A stretch of 64,000 nucleotides of DNA from Limnohabitans sp. T6-5 (GTDB lineage: Bacteria; Pseudomonadota; Gammaproteobacteria; Burkholderiales; Burkholderiaceae_C), in NCBI RefSeq assembly GCF_003063315.1, contig NZ_NERV01000001.1, positions 310,001 to 374,000 on the forward strand, written 5' to 3'. Below the pieces are notes generated by a model. That model was not told the origin of the DNA. It saw nothing but the letters and a program-made list of their open reading frames with translations, and ran no database searches. Each line of letters begins with the position of its first letter. Position 1 is the stretch's first letter. Position numbers and translations under genes: made by a program. Below are positions 17,836 through 26,038 of this stretch, in pieces.

Positions 17836-18519
17836 TCAGTCGATGTACTTCAGGCCCGCAGCCGCCAAGGGCTCGCGCATCTTGTACATGTCCAAGCCCA
17901 GCACGCCTTGCGCCAGTTTTTCGCGCTTGGCACCTTCGTTGGCTTCACGCGCTTGCGCCGCTTCCAATGTCTTGGCCGCCAGGGCTTGGGGCACGCAGAC
18001 CACGCCGTCGTCATCGGCCACGATCGCGTCACCGGGGCGGACGATCATGCCGGCGCACACCACGGGGATGTTCACTGAGCCCACGGTCGCTTTGATGGTG
18101 CCTTTGCTGCTGATGGCTTTGCTCCAGACAGGAAAGCCCATTCGGGTCAGCTCTTTCACATCGCGCACACCGGCGTCGATGATGAGCGCCCGTGCGCCAC
18201 GGGCCATGAAGGACGTGGCCAGCAGATCGCCAAAGTAGCCGTCGGTGCATTCAGCCGTGATGGCCGCGACCACGATGTCGCCGGGCTGAATCTGTTCTGC
18301 GGCCACGTGCATCATCCAGTTGTCGCCGGGGTGCAAAAGCACCGTCACCGCTGTGCCAGACACCTGCGCGCCTGCATAGATGGGGCGCATGTAGGGCTTC
18401 ATCAGGCCCACGCGGCCCATGGCCTCGTGCACAGTGGCCGAGCCCAAAGCGGCCAAGGCATCGGTGGCTGCGCGGTCCGCGCGGGTGATGTTGCGGTAAA
18501 CAACGCCGAGTTCGTACAT
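17836..18519 (-). CDS. ligK: 4-carboxy-4-hydroxy-2-oxoadipate (CHA/HMG) aldolase
   Basis: 227 residues. It belongs to the RraA-like class II HMG/CHA aldolase family. The metal and pyruvate site D-X20-R-D is complete: Asp98 in YFGDLL, then Arg119-Asp120 in [10 protein letters not shown]. The enzyme cleaves 4-carboxy-4-hydroxy-2-oxoadipate to pyruvate and oxaloacetate, the last step of the 4,5-cleavage pathway. The length agrees with LigK/ProA aldolases (about 227). It lies between ligJ and the Bug gene. Confidence 0.93.
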   Translation of the reverse strand: MYELGVVYRNITRADRAATDALAALGSATVHEAMGRVGLMKPYMRPIYAGAQVSGTAVTVLLHPGDNWMMHVAAEQIQPGDIVVAAITAECTDGYFGDLLATSFMARGARALIIDAGVRDVKELTRMGFPVWSKAISSKGTIKATVGSVNIPVVCAGMIVRPGDAIVADDDGVVCVPQALAAKTLEAAQAREANEGAKREKLAQGVLGLDMYKMREPLAAAGLKYID

Positions 18520-18549
18520 GGTTTTCTCCTGATAGGGGGGTTGGGTTTG

Positions 18550-18619
18550 CAGGAGCCGCGCCCTCGCGGCGATGGATCGTGCAGTGGGACGCCATCGCGA
18601 CGGGGGCGTCGCTCCTACA
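18550..18619. repeat. REP-like palindrome, family 2 (GGAGCGGCGCC type)
   Basis: GCAGGAGCCGCGCCCTCGCG on the left pairs with CGGGGGCGTCGCTCCTAC on the right, around a short loop. It fills the ligJ-ligK gap inside the operon. Close relatives are at 24194-24255 and 55415-55478. Confidence 0.85.
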
Positions 18620-18624
18620 AAAAT

Positions 18625-19671
18625 TCAGTGGCCTTTGGCCGTCAGCTGGTCGTCCAGACGCTTGAACACGCGGCGGGCATTGCCTTCGTAGACCATGTAA
18701 CGCTCTTCGTCGTTCAGGTTGGCCGTGGCTTGCACATAACGCTTGGTGTCGTCGTAGTAGTGGCAGGTTTCGGGGTCGATGCCGCGCACCGCGCCGATCA
18801 TCTCGGAGGCGAACAAGATGTTCTTGACCGGGATCACTTTGGTCAGCAGATCAATGCCGGGCTGGTGGTACACACAGGTGTCAAAGAAGATGTTGTTCAG
18901 CAGGTGCTCGGACAGCAAAGGCTTTTTCAGCTCTTGCGCCAAGCCCCGGAAACGGCCCCAGTGGTAAGGCACCGCGCCGCCGCCGTGCGGGATCAAAAAC
19001 TTCAGCGTCGGGAAGTCTTTGAACAAATCACTGGTCAGGCACTGCATGAAGGCGGTGGTGTCGGCATTCAGATAGTGCGCGCCGGTGGTGTGAAAGCAGC
19101 TGTTGCAGCTGGTGCTCACATGGATCATCGCGGGGATGTCGTATTCGACCATTTTTTCGTAAATGGGGTACCAGGCCTTGTCGCTCAAGGGTGGCGAGGT
19201 CCAGTGACCACCCGATGGATCGGGGTTCAGGTTGATGCCGACGTTGCCGTACTGCTCCACGCACTTGACCAGCTCGGGGATGCAGGTGGCCGGGTCCACG
19301 CCGGGCGACTGGGGCAGCATGGCCGCAGGCACGAAGTGGTCGGGGAAGAGTTGCGCCACGCGGAAGCACAGTTCGTTGCAGATCGCCGCCCAGGTCGACG
19401 AGACGTTGAAATCGCCAATGTGGTGGGCCATGAAGCTGGCGCGGGGGCTGAAGATGGTGATGTCTGAGCCGCGCTCTTTCATCTTGGCCAGCTGGTTGGT
19501 CTCAATCGTTTCGCGCAACTCGTCGTCGCTTATTTTCAGCTCGGAGACTTTGGGGCTGACACTGGGGTCCTTGATGCAGGCGATCTGGCGGTTGCGCCAG
19601 TCTTCCAGCGCCTTGGGGGCGGTGGTGTAGTGACCGTGCACGTCGATGATCAAGGGCTGGGTTTGGCTCAT
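18625..19671 (-). CDS. ligJ: 4-oxalomesaconate hydratase (amidohydrolase family)
   Basis: 348 residues. It opens IIDVHGHYTT with the H-x-H metal motif at residues 12-14, as in LigJ and other amidohydrolase_2 members, and has HVSTSCN and FLIPHGGGAVPYHWGRF downstream for further metal ligands. LigJ adds water to 4-oxalomesaconate to give 4-carboxy-4-hydroxy-2-oxoadipate, the substrate of LigK encoded next. It is the first gene of the minus-strand operon and faces the LysR gene. A decarboxylase of the same superfamily is the main alternative, but the operon strongly favours the hydratase. Confidence 0.9.
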   Translation of the reverse strand: MSQTQPLIIDVHGHYTTAPKALEDWRNRQIACIKDPSVSPKVSELKISDDELRETIETNQLAKMKERGSDITIFSPRASFMAHHIGDFNVSSTWAAICNELCFRVAQLFPDHFVPAAMLPQSPGVDPATCIPELVKCVEQYGNVGINLNPDPSGGHWTSPPLSDKAWYPIYEKMVEYDIPAMIHVSTSCNSCFHTTGAHYLNADTTAFMQCLTSDLFKDFPTLKFLIPHGGGAVPYHWGRFRGLAQELKKPLLSEHLLNNIFFDTCVYHQPGIDLLTKVIPVKNILFASEMIGAVRGIDPETCHYYDDTKRYVQATANLNDEERYMVYEGNARRVFKRLDDQLTAKGH

Positions 19672-19746
19672 GGCGGGTTCCTGCGTTGAAGGTGTCTCGG
19701 GGGTCGATGGCTTGGGCCCCGACAGAGTGGTCAGAGACTCATTTTC

Positions 19747-19820
19747 TGTAGGACGGTGGCTTTAGCCCCGACATGCCTCACCGGTGCACTTTGTCGGGGC
19801 TGAAGCCGCCGACCTACAAA
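19747..19820. repeat. REP-like palindrome, family 1, upstream of ligJ
   Basis: TGTAGGACGGTGGCTTTAGC pairs with GCTGAAGCCGCCGACCTACA. It lies in the divergent gap between ligJ and the LysR gene, about 75 bases from the start of ligJ, and so between the operon promoter and other upstream DNA or within the leader. Confidence 0.85.
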
Positions 19821-19917
19821 AGACAAGCTGCAAATTTCAAACCTTGATTGTGCAGGCTGACCCAGCTCTGGCCCAGCCCACGCAACATCTACCAGCTAGA
19901 ACAAATTCGCATAACCA

Positions 19918-19927
19918 AGCCATGGCT
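19918..19927. promoter_or_regulatory. Candidate LysR-type operator / divergent promoter region
   Basis: A perfect 10-bp palindrome, AGCCATGGCT, lies 32 bases before the LysR start inside the longer imperfect CATAACC...CTATG symmetry. The gap 19821-19959 is the AT-richer part of the divergent region and must hold promoters for both the lig operon and the regulator gene. The assignment is by position only. Confidence 0.35.
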
Positions 19928-19959
19928 ATGACAAAATCACGCCAACAGAAAGGCGGCCG

Positions 19960-20868
19960 ATGGACCTCAAACAGCTGGAATACTTTGTGCGGGTGGCCGA
20001 GCTGGGCAGCTTCACCCGCGCCGCACAGGCACTGAACATCGCCCAACCTGCGCTGAGTCGCCAGGTGCGCCTGCTCGAAGTCGAGCTGCGGCAAAACCTG
20101 CTGGTGCGCAATGGCCGTGGCGCCACCCCCACCCAGGCCGGACAGTTGCTGCTGGAGCATGGCCGGGGCATCCTGCACCAGGTCGAGCGGGCGCGTGAAG
20201 AACTCGGCCGGGTGCGCAGCGGCTTATCGGGCCGCGTGGCCTTGGGCCTGCCGCCCAGCGTGGCGCGGGTGCTGACGGTGCCTTTGACCCGCGCTTTCAG
20301 GCAGCGCATGCCCGAAGCCCAGCTGTCCATCAGCGAAGGCCTGTCAAGCGCCATGCAAGAAAACCTGCAAAACGGCCGCCTCGACATTGCCGTGCTCTAC
20401 AACCCCAGCCAGGTGCCCGGCATCGAGCACACCCCGCTCGGGCAAGAAGAATTGCTGCTGGTGCAACCGCGCCCACCGGGCCTCCAAGAAGACCCGCCCC
20501 CACCGCCCATCGCCTTGAAAGACGTGGCCGCCCTGCCCCTGGTCATCCCCACACGGCCGAATGCGATCCGCATGCATGTGGAGTCTGAGATGGCCGCGAT
20601 TGGCTGCCGCCCGCAGATTGCGCTGGAGATCGACGGCGTGAGCGCCATCCTGGACTTGGTGGCCGACGGCGCGGGCTATGCGATCTTGTCACGCAACGCG
20701 GTCATGCGCTCAGTGCGGCCCTCGGCATTTGCGGTGCGGCAAGTGTCCGCCCCATCCTTGACCATCCAGCTGACCACTGCCGTCAGCTCCTTGCGCCCCA
20801 CCACCCTCACGCAACAGGCCACCTTGACGCTGATCAACGAGGTGGTCAAGGAATGGCTGACGCCGTAG
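19960..20868 (+). CDS. LysR-type transcriptional regulator of the protocatechuate operon
   Basis: 302 residues. MDLKQLEYFVRVAELGSFTR followed by AAQALNIAQPALSRQVRLLE is the standard LysR helix-turn-helix; the C-terminal effector domain follows from about residue 90. The ATG has AAAGG upstream. It is divergent from ligJ, the usual arrangement for an activator responsive to a pathway intermediate. The stop codon (TAG, 20866-20868) lies inside a REP-like palindrome that starts at 20865, so the repeat supplies the gene's end. Confidence 0.9.
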   Translation: MDLKQLEYFVRVAELGSFTRAAQALNIAQPALSRQVRLLEVELRQNLLVRNGRGATPTQAGQLLLEHGRGILHQVERAREELGRVRSGLSGRVALGLPPSVARVLTVPLTRAFRQRMPEAQLSISEGLSSAMQENLQNGRLDIAVLYNPSQVPGIEHTPLGQEELLLVQPRPPGLQEDPPPPPIALKDVAALPLVIPTRPNAIRMHVESEMAAIGCRPQIALEIDGVSAILDLVADGAGYAILSRNAVMRSVRPSAFAVRQVSAPSLTIQLTTAVSSLRPTTLTQQATLTLINEVVKEWLTP

Positions 20869-20934
20869 GTCGGCGGCTTCAGCCTCGACATCCACACAGC
20901 GGCTGCCCATGTCGCAGCTGAAGCTCCGACCTAC
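20865..20934. repeat. REP-like palindrome, family 1, overlapping the LysR stop codon
   Basis: It begins GTAGGTCGGCGGCTTCAGCC, whose second to fourth bases are the TAG stop of the LysR gene, and ends AGCTGAAGCTCCGACCTAC. It fills the convergent gap between the LysR and AEC transporter genes and could serve as a bidirectional terminator. Confidence 0.85.
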
Positions 20935-20942
20935 GAGACAAA

Positions 20943-21896
20943 TCAAAAAGCGTGGTGCTGCAACACCCACAGCAAACCGCTGAGCGTGAAAAAGGACACC
21001 ACCGTGGTGAGCAGCAAAGCCGCTGCGCTGATGGCGCCGTGGCCATGGCGCTGATTCAAGATAGTGAAGATGCCCAACATGGGCAAGGCACCCGACAACA
21101 ACGCCGCTGTGCGCAATGCCGGATCGGCCACCGGTACGACCCAGCTCAGGACCAGGAACATCGACAGTGGGTGCAAGAACAATTTGCCCAAAGTGATCTG
21201 CGTGACCGTGCCCTTGACTCCATCGAGCTTCAGGCCCACCAAAGAACCGCCGATCACAAACAGTGACAAAACCATACTGGCCTGCGCAAACAAATTGACC
21301 GTGCGGGCCAGGGGTGCAGCCAGCGCCAGGTCAAACCACGAAAACACAAAGCCACCCGCAATGCCCCAGATCATGGGGTTCTTCGCCAGATTTTTGAGTG
21401 TTTGCACAATCACTTGCTTCCACTGCCCAGACGGGCCGCCTTGCGCATCGGCCACTGCCAGCAACACAGGAATCATCAGCAGATTTTCAACCACCATGTT
21501 CAGCGCCAGCGCCACCCCGGCCACCGGGCCCAGGGTCAAGAGCATGATGGGGTAACCCACAAAACCGCTGTTGGGACACGACATGCCCATGGCCATCATG
21601 CTGCTGTAGCTCAGGCTGTGGTGCTTGACTTTGCGCGCCCAGAACATTCCCCCCAATGCCACCAGCGCAGAGCCCAATGCATAGGCCAACAGGTAATGGC
21701 CATTGAGGATTTCACCAATCCGCCGCTGCGACAAGGCATTGAACAGCAAAGCCGGCAAGGCCAGGTTTAGGGTGAACTTGCCAAACACCTGCATGTCGGA
21801 TTTGGCAAAAATGCCCTGGCGGGTGAACACATAGCCCAGCAAGATGGTCAGGTAGATCGGGCCGGTGATGCCCAGAATGTGAAGGGTGGAATTCAT
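20943..21896 (-). CDS. AEC (auxin efflux carrier) family permease
   Basis: 317 residues with about ten hydrophobic segments in two halves separated by a more polar stretch near residues 150-170. Typical AEC landmarks are an N-terminal ILLGYVFTRQGIF, LNLALPALLFNAL near residue 48, and MGMSCPNSGFVGYPIM near 105 with the conserved N-x-G-F-x-G-x-P core. Bacterial members (MdcF, MleP and relatives) carry malonate, malate or other carboxylates. The gene is convergent with the LysR gene and 173 bases from the ferredoxin gene. A carboxylate linked to aromatic breakdown is likely but unproven. Confidence 0.85.
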   Translation of the reverse strand: MNSTLHILGITGPIYLTILLGYVFTRQGIFAKSDMQVFGKFTLNLALPALLFNALSQRRIGEILNGHYLLAYALGSALVALGGMFWARKVKHHSLSYSSMMAMGMSCPNSGFVGYPIMLLTLGPVAGVALALNMVVENLLMIPVLLAVADAQGGPSGQWKQVIVQTLKNLAKNPMIWGIAGGFVFSWFDLALAAPLARTVNLFAQASMVLSLFVIGGSLVGLKLDGVKGTVTQITLGKLFLHPLSMFLVLSWVVPVADPALRTAALLSGALPMLGIFTILNQRHGHGAISAAALLLTTVVSFFTLSGLLWVLQHHAF

Positions 21897-22069
21897 GGAT
21901 CAATCAGCTCTTGGCGAGCGCCTGGCACGTCCAGACGCTGCAAGGGATTGTCCGGGCAAAAGCAGTCCAATGGCGTCCCAAGAGAGCACTAACTGATAGC
22001 CTGGATTGAAATACCGCAGGCTAAGGCAGTGAAAACAAATGGCAGGTCAGCGACGCCTTCGGTCTTGAT

Positions 22070-22378
22070 TTACAAATCCAGCACCAGCCGCGCCGTCTGG
22101 CTGCGTGAGCAGCAGATCAGCATCTGATTGCCCGCTTCCTGTTCCTCTGGGGTGAGGAACATGTCCCAGTGATCGGGTGTGCCGGCCACCACTTTGGTCA
22201 GGCAAGTGCCGCAAATGCCTTCCGAGCAAGAAAACGGCACCTCGTGCCCTGCGTCTTGCAGCACTTTGAGGATGGACTGGTCTTTGGTGACTTGCAGGGT
22301 CTGGCCACTTTTTTGCAGTTGCACTTCAAACGTGCCATCGGCCGCAATCGGGGTCTGGCTCAGATCGGGGGTGTTCAT
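22070..22378 (-). CDS. Stand-alone [2Fe-2S] ferredoxin equal to the C-terminal domain of VanB-type reductases
   Basis: 102 residues. The plant-type cluster ligands are Cys51, Cys56, Cys59 and Cys89 (or Cys90), in the pattern C-x4-C-x2-C-x29-C. The sequence around them (FSCSEGICGTCLTKVVAGTP...TPEEQEAGNQMLICCSRS) is like the last third of vanillate O-demethylase reductase VanB. The FMN- and NAD-binding domains of VanB, normally about 220 residues N-terminal to it, are absent, and that DNA here codes for the oxygenase. The ATG overlaps the oxygenase stop by four bases (ATGA). It should pass electrons to the Rieske oxygenase, with a reductase supplied from elsewhere. Confidence 0.9.
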   Translation of the reverse strand: MNTPDLSQTPIAADGTFEVQLQKSGQTLQVTKDQSILKVLQDAGHEVPFSCSEGICGTCLTKVVAGTPDHWDMFLTPEEQEAGNQMLICCSRSQTARLVLDL

Positions 22379-23427
22379 GCGGTGACTCCGGTGTTGTTTT
22401 CTTCGGCCAGCAGGCGGTCGATGATGCGGCGCGACTGCACGCCACCCGAATCGATGTTGAGCATGAGCAGTTTGCGCTCGGGCCACTTGCTGATGTTGGC
22501 TTGTTGCAATTGCAGCATCTCCATGTCTTCGTTAAAAATGCCGCCCTGCCCGGTGCGAATTTTGTCGGTGAGCTCGCTGTCATGCGGCTTGAACTGGCGG
22601 GCCATTCCCCAGTGGTACCAGTGCGAGGTTTCGGTCTCGGGCGTGATGAAGTCCACCACCACGCTGTAGGCCTTGTGCTCGGGCGCTGCATCAAAGCCGC
22701 CCTTGCCCGCCAGCGCCACGCCCACATCGATCATGACGTGGCTGGGCGGCGTGAAGCGGCAGATCTGCCAACGGTCCACCTTGGCCTGCGGGTCCAGGCC
22801 GTTGGCGCTCATGGCCATTTGCCAAAACGGTGGCGCTTGAATGCCTGCCATGTGCCGCTGCAAGATGACTTGGTCACCTTCGACTTTGGTTTCGCAAGGG
22901 GTTTCGTCGATCTCGGGCTGACCAATGCTGTTGGCGTGCACATAGGTTTCGTGCGTCAGGTCCATCAGGTTGTCGATCATCAGGCGGTAATCGGCCTTGA
23001 CGTGGTAGAGCCCGCCGCCATAAGCCCAGGCGGGGTTGTCGAAAAACTCGAACACAGGCATCTGCGACTCATCGGCCTTGGAGGGGTCGCCGGGCCAAAC
23101 CCAGACAAAACCATAACGCTCGACCACGGCAAACGCTTTGGTGGCCGGAAAGCCGCGCACGCGCTGGCCAGGCATCTGCACCGTTTTGCCATCCACGCCC
23201 ATTTCAAGGCCGTGGTAGCCGCATTGCAAATGGCCTTTGCAGACCTTGCCCAGCGACAAAGGTGCACCACGGTGCGGGCAGAAGTCTTCAACCGCAGCGA
23301 CCTTGCCGTCCGGGCCTCTGAAGAAGGCCATTTTTTCGTTGCAAATGGTGCGGCCCAGCGGCTTGTCGCCCAGGGCGTTCAGATCGGCCAACGAGCAGGC
23401 CACGTACCAGGTGTTTTTAATGAACAT
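22375..23427 (-). CDS. vanA: Rieske non-haem iron oxygenase, vanillate O-demethylase oxygenase (VanA) type
   Basis: 350 residues from the ATG at 23427. The Rieske cluster site is Cys50-Pro-His52, then Cys69-x2-His72. The mononuclear iron site is Asp156, His159 and His164 in the N-L-M-D-L-T-H segment. Length and motif spacing fit VanA and related single-component-type demethylases, which convert vanillate to protocatechuate plus formaldehyde. The neighbours fit: an ABC uptake system and a GntR regulator upstream, a ferredoxin downstream and the protocatechuate operon nearby. Other methoxy- or carboxy-aromatics (veratrate, isovanillate, syringate) are possible substrates. Confidence 0.82.
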   Translation of the reverse strand: MFIKNTWYVACSLADLNALGDKPLGRTICNEKMAFFRGPDGKVAAVEDFCPHRGAPLSLGKVCKGHLQCGYHGLEMGVDGKTVQMPGQRVRGFPATKAFAVVERYGFVWVWPGDPSKADESQMPVFEFFDNPAWAYGGGLYHVKADYRLMIDNLMDLTHETYVHANSIGQPEIDETPCETKVEGDQVILQRHMAGIQAPPFWQMAMSANGLDPQAKVDRWQICRFTPPSHVMIDVGVALAGKGGFDAAPEHKAYSVVVDFITPETETSHWYHWGMARQFKPHDSELTDKIRTGQGGIFNEDMEMLQLQQANISKWPERKLLMLNIDSGGVQSRRIIDRLLAEENNTGVTA

Positions 23428-23446
23428 CTTGTCCTTCCTCTTCAAT

Positions 23447-24178
23447 TCAAAGCTTGCGGGCCACGCCCAGCAAGCTGTCCAACAATTCGGGGTTTTGGCG
23501 AAGCGTGTCGGCATCGCTGGCGTGCACCACATTGCCGTGGTCCAGCACCACGGCGCGGTGGCTGATGCGCAAAATCGCTTGCGGGTGCTGCTCCACGATG
23601 ATGGCCGACAGGCCCTCTTCGCGGGTGATGCGGGCAATGGCGCGCAACAGCTCTTCCACAATGATCGGTGCCAGGCCTTCGAGCGGCTCATCCAGCAGCA
23701 GCAAGCGCGGGTTGAGCACCAGCGCCCGACCCACGGCCAGCATCTGCTGCTCGCCACCCGACAGCTGGGTGCCCAGGTTGGTTGTGCGCTCAGCCAAGCG
23801 TGGGAACATCTCGTACACGCGCTCAGGCGTCCAAGCTCGGCTGCCGTGCAGGTTGCGCCCGGGCCGGGCCACCGCCGTCAGGTTTTCGTGCACCGTGAGC
23901 GATTTGAAAATGTTGCGCTCTTGCGGCACCCAGCCAATGCCCGCAGCCGCCCGCTCGTGCGAAGGCAAGGTGTGCAGCGGCTGGCCTCCCAAAAAGATTT
24001 GCCCACCATGCTGGCGCGTGGCCCCGGCCAGGGTGTCCATCAACGTGGTTTTGCCGGTGCCGTTGCGGCCCAGCAGCGCCAGGGTTTCGCCCTCGCCCAG
24101 CGAGAAGCTGATGTCGTTCAGCACCACGGCTTCGCCGTAACCAGCGCTCAGCTGCTCAACTTGCAACAGTTCTTTCAT
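23447..24178 (-). CDS. livF: Branched-chain-type ABC transporter ATP-binding protein (LivF-like)
   Basis: 243 residues from the ATG at 24178. Walker A is GRNGTGKTT near residue 38, the signature is LSGGEQQML near 137, and Walker B is LLLDEPLEGL near 160. The opening MKELLQVEQLSAGYGEA is typical of LivF. With livG, livM, livH and livK upstream it forms a complete HAAT-type importer, and it lies 19 bases upstream of the oxygenase gene, so the cargo is probably the aromatic acid to be demethylated rather than an amino acid. Confidence 0.92.
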   Translation of the reverse strand: MKELLQVEQLSAGYGEAVVLNDISFSLGEGETLALLGRNGTGKTTLMDTLAGATRQHGGQIFLGGQPLHTLPSHERAAAGIGWVPQERNIFKSLTVHENLTAVARPGRNLHGSRAWTPERVYEMFPRLAERTTNLGTQLSGGEQQMLAVGRALVLNPRLLLLDEPLEGLAPIIVEELLRAIARITREEGLSAIIVEQHPQAILRISHRAVVLDHGNVVHASDADTLRQNPELLDSLLGVARKL

Positions 24179-24193
24179 GTGATGTTCTCTTTT

Positions 24194-24255
24194 CTGGGAG
24201 CCGCGCCCTCGCGGCAATGGCGTGCGGTCCATCGCGGCGAGGGCGCCGCTCCTAC
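24194..24255. repeat. REP-like palindrome, family 2
   Basis: CTGGGAGCCGCGCCCTCGCG pairs with CGCGGCGAGGGCGCCGCTCC. It fills the livG-livF gap inside the operon. Confidence 0.8.
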
Positions 24256-24265
24256 ACGATGCATC

Positions 24266-25048
24266 TCAGCCATGGGTCACCTCCTCGCCATGTCCCAGGT
24301 ACACCGCCTTGACTTGTGGATCAGAGGCGATGGCTTCGGGCGTGCCCTCGGTCAGCACCGCGCCGTTGACCAGCACGGTGATGCGGTCGGCAAATTCAAA
24401 CACCAGGTCCATGTCGTGCTCGATCAGCAACACAGACACTTCGGCGGGCAGCGCCGCCACGGTCTGCAACAGTTCTTCGCGCTCGCCCGCAGGCACTCCG
24501 GCCACGGGTTCATCGAGCAGCAGCACCTTGGGCTCGCAGGCCAGCGCAATCGCCATCTCCAGCAAACGGCGCTTGCCGTAAGCCAGGTGCTCGGTGCGCT
24601 GGTGCATCACTTCGGTCAGGCGAAACAGCTCCAGCAATTGCTCGCAACGCGCCACCACGGCAGCGTCTTGTCCCAACTTTTGCCACCAGCGCCCGCCCAG
24701 GCCGCGCTGCTGCGAAACCACCATGGCCAGGGTTTGCAAAGGCGTCATGCTGGCAAACAGTTGGTTGATCTGGAAGGTGCGCACCAAGCCGCGCCGCACA
24801 CGCTGGTGCGGTGCGAGTTGGCTGATGTCAACACCGAGCAACTCAATGCGGCCCGAGGTGGGCGGCAGCACCCCAGTGAACAAATTGATGAGCGTGGTCT
24901 TGCCCGCGCCGTTGGGGCCGATCAGCGCGTGGCGTGCGCCCAAGCGCAGCTCCAAGTTCACGTTATCGGTGGCGGTGATGCCACCGAATTGTTTGACCAA
25001 GCCCTGGGCCTTCAACACGATGGGCTGGTTCATGACAGCTTGCTTCAT
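24266..25048 (-). CDS. livG: Branched-chain-type ABC transporter ATP-binding protein (LivG-like)
   Basis: 260 residues from the ATG at 25048, which overlaps the livM stop as ATGA; starts further upstream lie inside livM. Walker A is GPNGAGKTT, Walker B is LLLDEPVAGV, and the LivG-specific C-terminus TEGTPEAIASDPQVKAVYLG is present. The expected S-G-G-x-x-R signature reads LAYGKRRLLEMA, the normal LivG variant. It energises the importer together with LivF. Confidence 0.92.
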   Translation of the reverse strand: MKQAVMNQPIVLKAQGLVKQFGGITATDNVNLELRLGARHALIGPNGAGKTTLINLFTGVLPPTSGRIELLGVDISQLAPHQRVRRGLVRTFQINQLFASMTPLQTLAMVVSQQRGLGGRWWQKLGQDAAVVARCEQLLELFRLTEVMHQRTEHLAYGKRRLLEMAIALACEPKVLLLDEPVAGVPAGEREELLQTVAALPAEVSVLLIEHDMDLVFEFADRITVLVNGAVLTEGTPEAIASDPQVKAVYLGHGEEVTHG

Positions 25049-26037
25049 TGCGCACCGCCTTTCTGATCGGAAGCGCGGCCGAACCACAGCCAAGGCCGAA
25101 TCAAACGCTCGCGCCCGACCATCACCAGCACCACCAAAAACAGCCCAATCCAGAAGGTCCAGTACTGCGGCGTGATGCCCGAAATCACGTCGTGCATGAG
25201 CTTGAACACCACCGCGCCGAGCACGCCGCCATACAGCCAGCCCACACCGCCGATGACCAGCATCAGCATCACATCGGCCGAGCGCTCTAAAGCAAACACA
25301 TCAAGCGAGGCAAAGCCCGTGGTCTGCGCCATCAAGGCGCCTGCCGCACCGGCCAAAGCTGCGGCCACGGTGTAGACCACAGCCAGCCGGTTGTGCACCG
25401 GAATGCCAATCGCCATGGCGCGCAGCGGGTTGTCACGCACCGCCATGAGCGTGGCCCCCCAGGGCGAATGCACCCAGCGCCTGGCCAATGCAAACAAAAT
25501 CAAGAGCACGCTGAGCGAATACCAAGCCGCCGTTTGCCCATACAGGTCAAACTCAAAGCGGCCCAGCACGGGGCCCATCATCACGCCTTGCAAACCGTCC
25601 GAGCCACCCGTGAGCCAGTCCAGCTTGTTGGCCAGCTCCATCAAAATCAGCGCCATGCCCAGCGTGACCATCAGGCGCGTCAAATCCGTGCCGCGCAAGA
25701 TGGTGAGTGAACACAAAGCGCCCAAGAGCGTGGCGCAGCCCATGCCAAACAGCAGACCCACCAGCGGGTCGGGCATCACATGCTTGGCAAACAAAGCCGA
25801 GGCGTAAGCGCCCAAGCCCAAAAACGCCGCATGCCCCAGCGACACAATGCCGGTGTAGCCCAGCACCAGGTCCAGCGACACGGCGAACAAGGCGACGATG
25901 GCCACCTCATTGACGATCAGCGCATGGCCCGGAAAGGCGAAAGGCATGACAAAGGCGAGCAGCCAAATCAGCGGTTCCCAGCCGCGCAGGCGGGCGGAGG
26001 ACAAAAGTTGTTGACGAGCGTCCATAGGATTGTTCAT
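25045..26037 (-). CDS. livM: Branched-chain-type ABC transporter permease (LivM-like)
   Basis: 330 residues from the ATG at 26037, one base after the livH stop. It is strongly hydrophobic with about nine to ten membrane segments. GYTGIVSLGHAAFLGLGAYAS near residue 68 and the cytoplasmic coupling segment near 205 (MAVRDNPLRAMAIGI) are LivM hallmarks. It is the second permease of the importer whose other parts lie on either side. Confidence 0.92.
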   Translation of the reverse strand: MNNPMDARQQLLSSARLRGWEPLIWLLAFVMPFAFPGHALIVNEVAIVALFAVSLDLVLGYTGIVSLGHAAFLGLGAYASALFAKHVMPDPLVGLLFGMGCATLLGALCSLTILRGTDLTRLMVTLGMALILMELANKLDWLTGGSDGLQGVMMGPVLGRFEFDLYGQTAAWYSLSVLLILFALARRWVHSPWGATLMAVRDNPLRAMAIGIPVHNRLAVVYTVAAALAGAAGALMAQTTGFASLDVFALERSADVMLMLVIGGVGWLYGGVLGAVVFKLMHDVISGITPQYWTFWIGLFLVVLVMVGRERLIRPWLWFGRASDQKGGAQ

Positions 26038-26038
26038 A

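Noticed and set aside
18625-19671. Assignment of this amidohydrolase as an aromatic decarboxylase.
   Set aside because: It is the first gene of an operon that otherwise lacks only the 4-oxalomesaconate hydratase step, and its length and H-G-H opening fit LigJ; the decarboxylase option is kept only as a minor alternative.
22070-22378. The short ferredoxin as a decayed VanB pseudogene.
   Set aside because: The frame is intact, all cluster cysteines are present, and it starts with a tight ATGA overlap with the oxygenase. No remnant of the reductase domains is visible upstream.
23237-25066. A long plus-strand open frame (609 codons) opposite the livF/livG/Rieske genes.
   Set aside because: It lies antisense to three well-supported genes with intact catalytic motifs. 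High GC makes long antisense frames common, and its translation has no recognisable domain.
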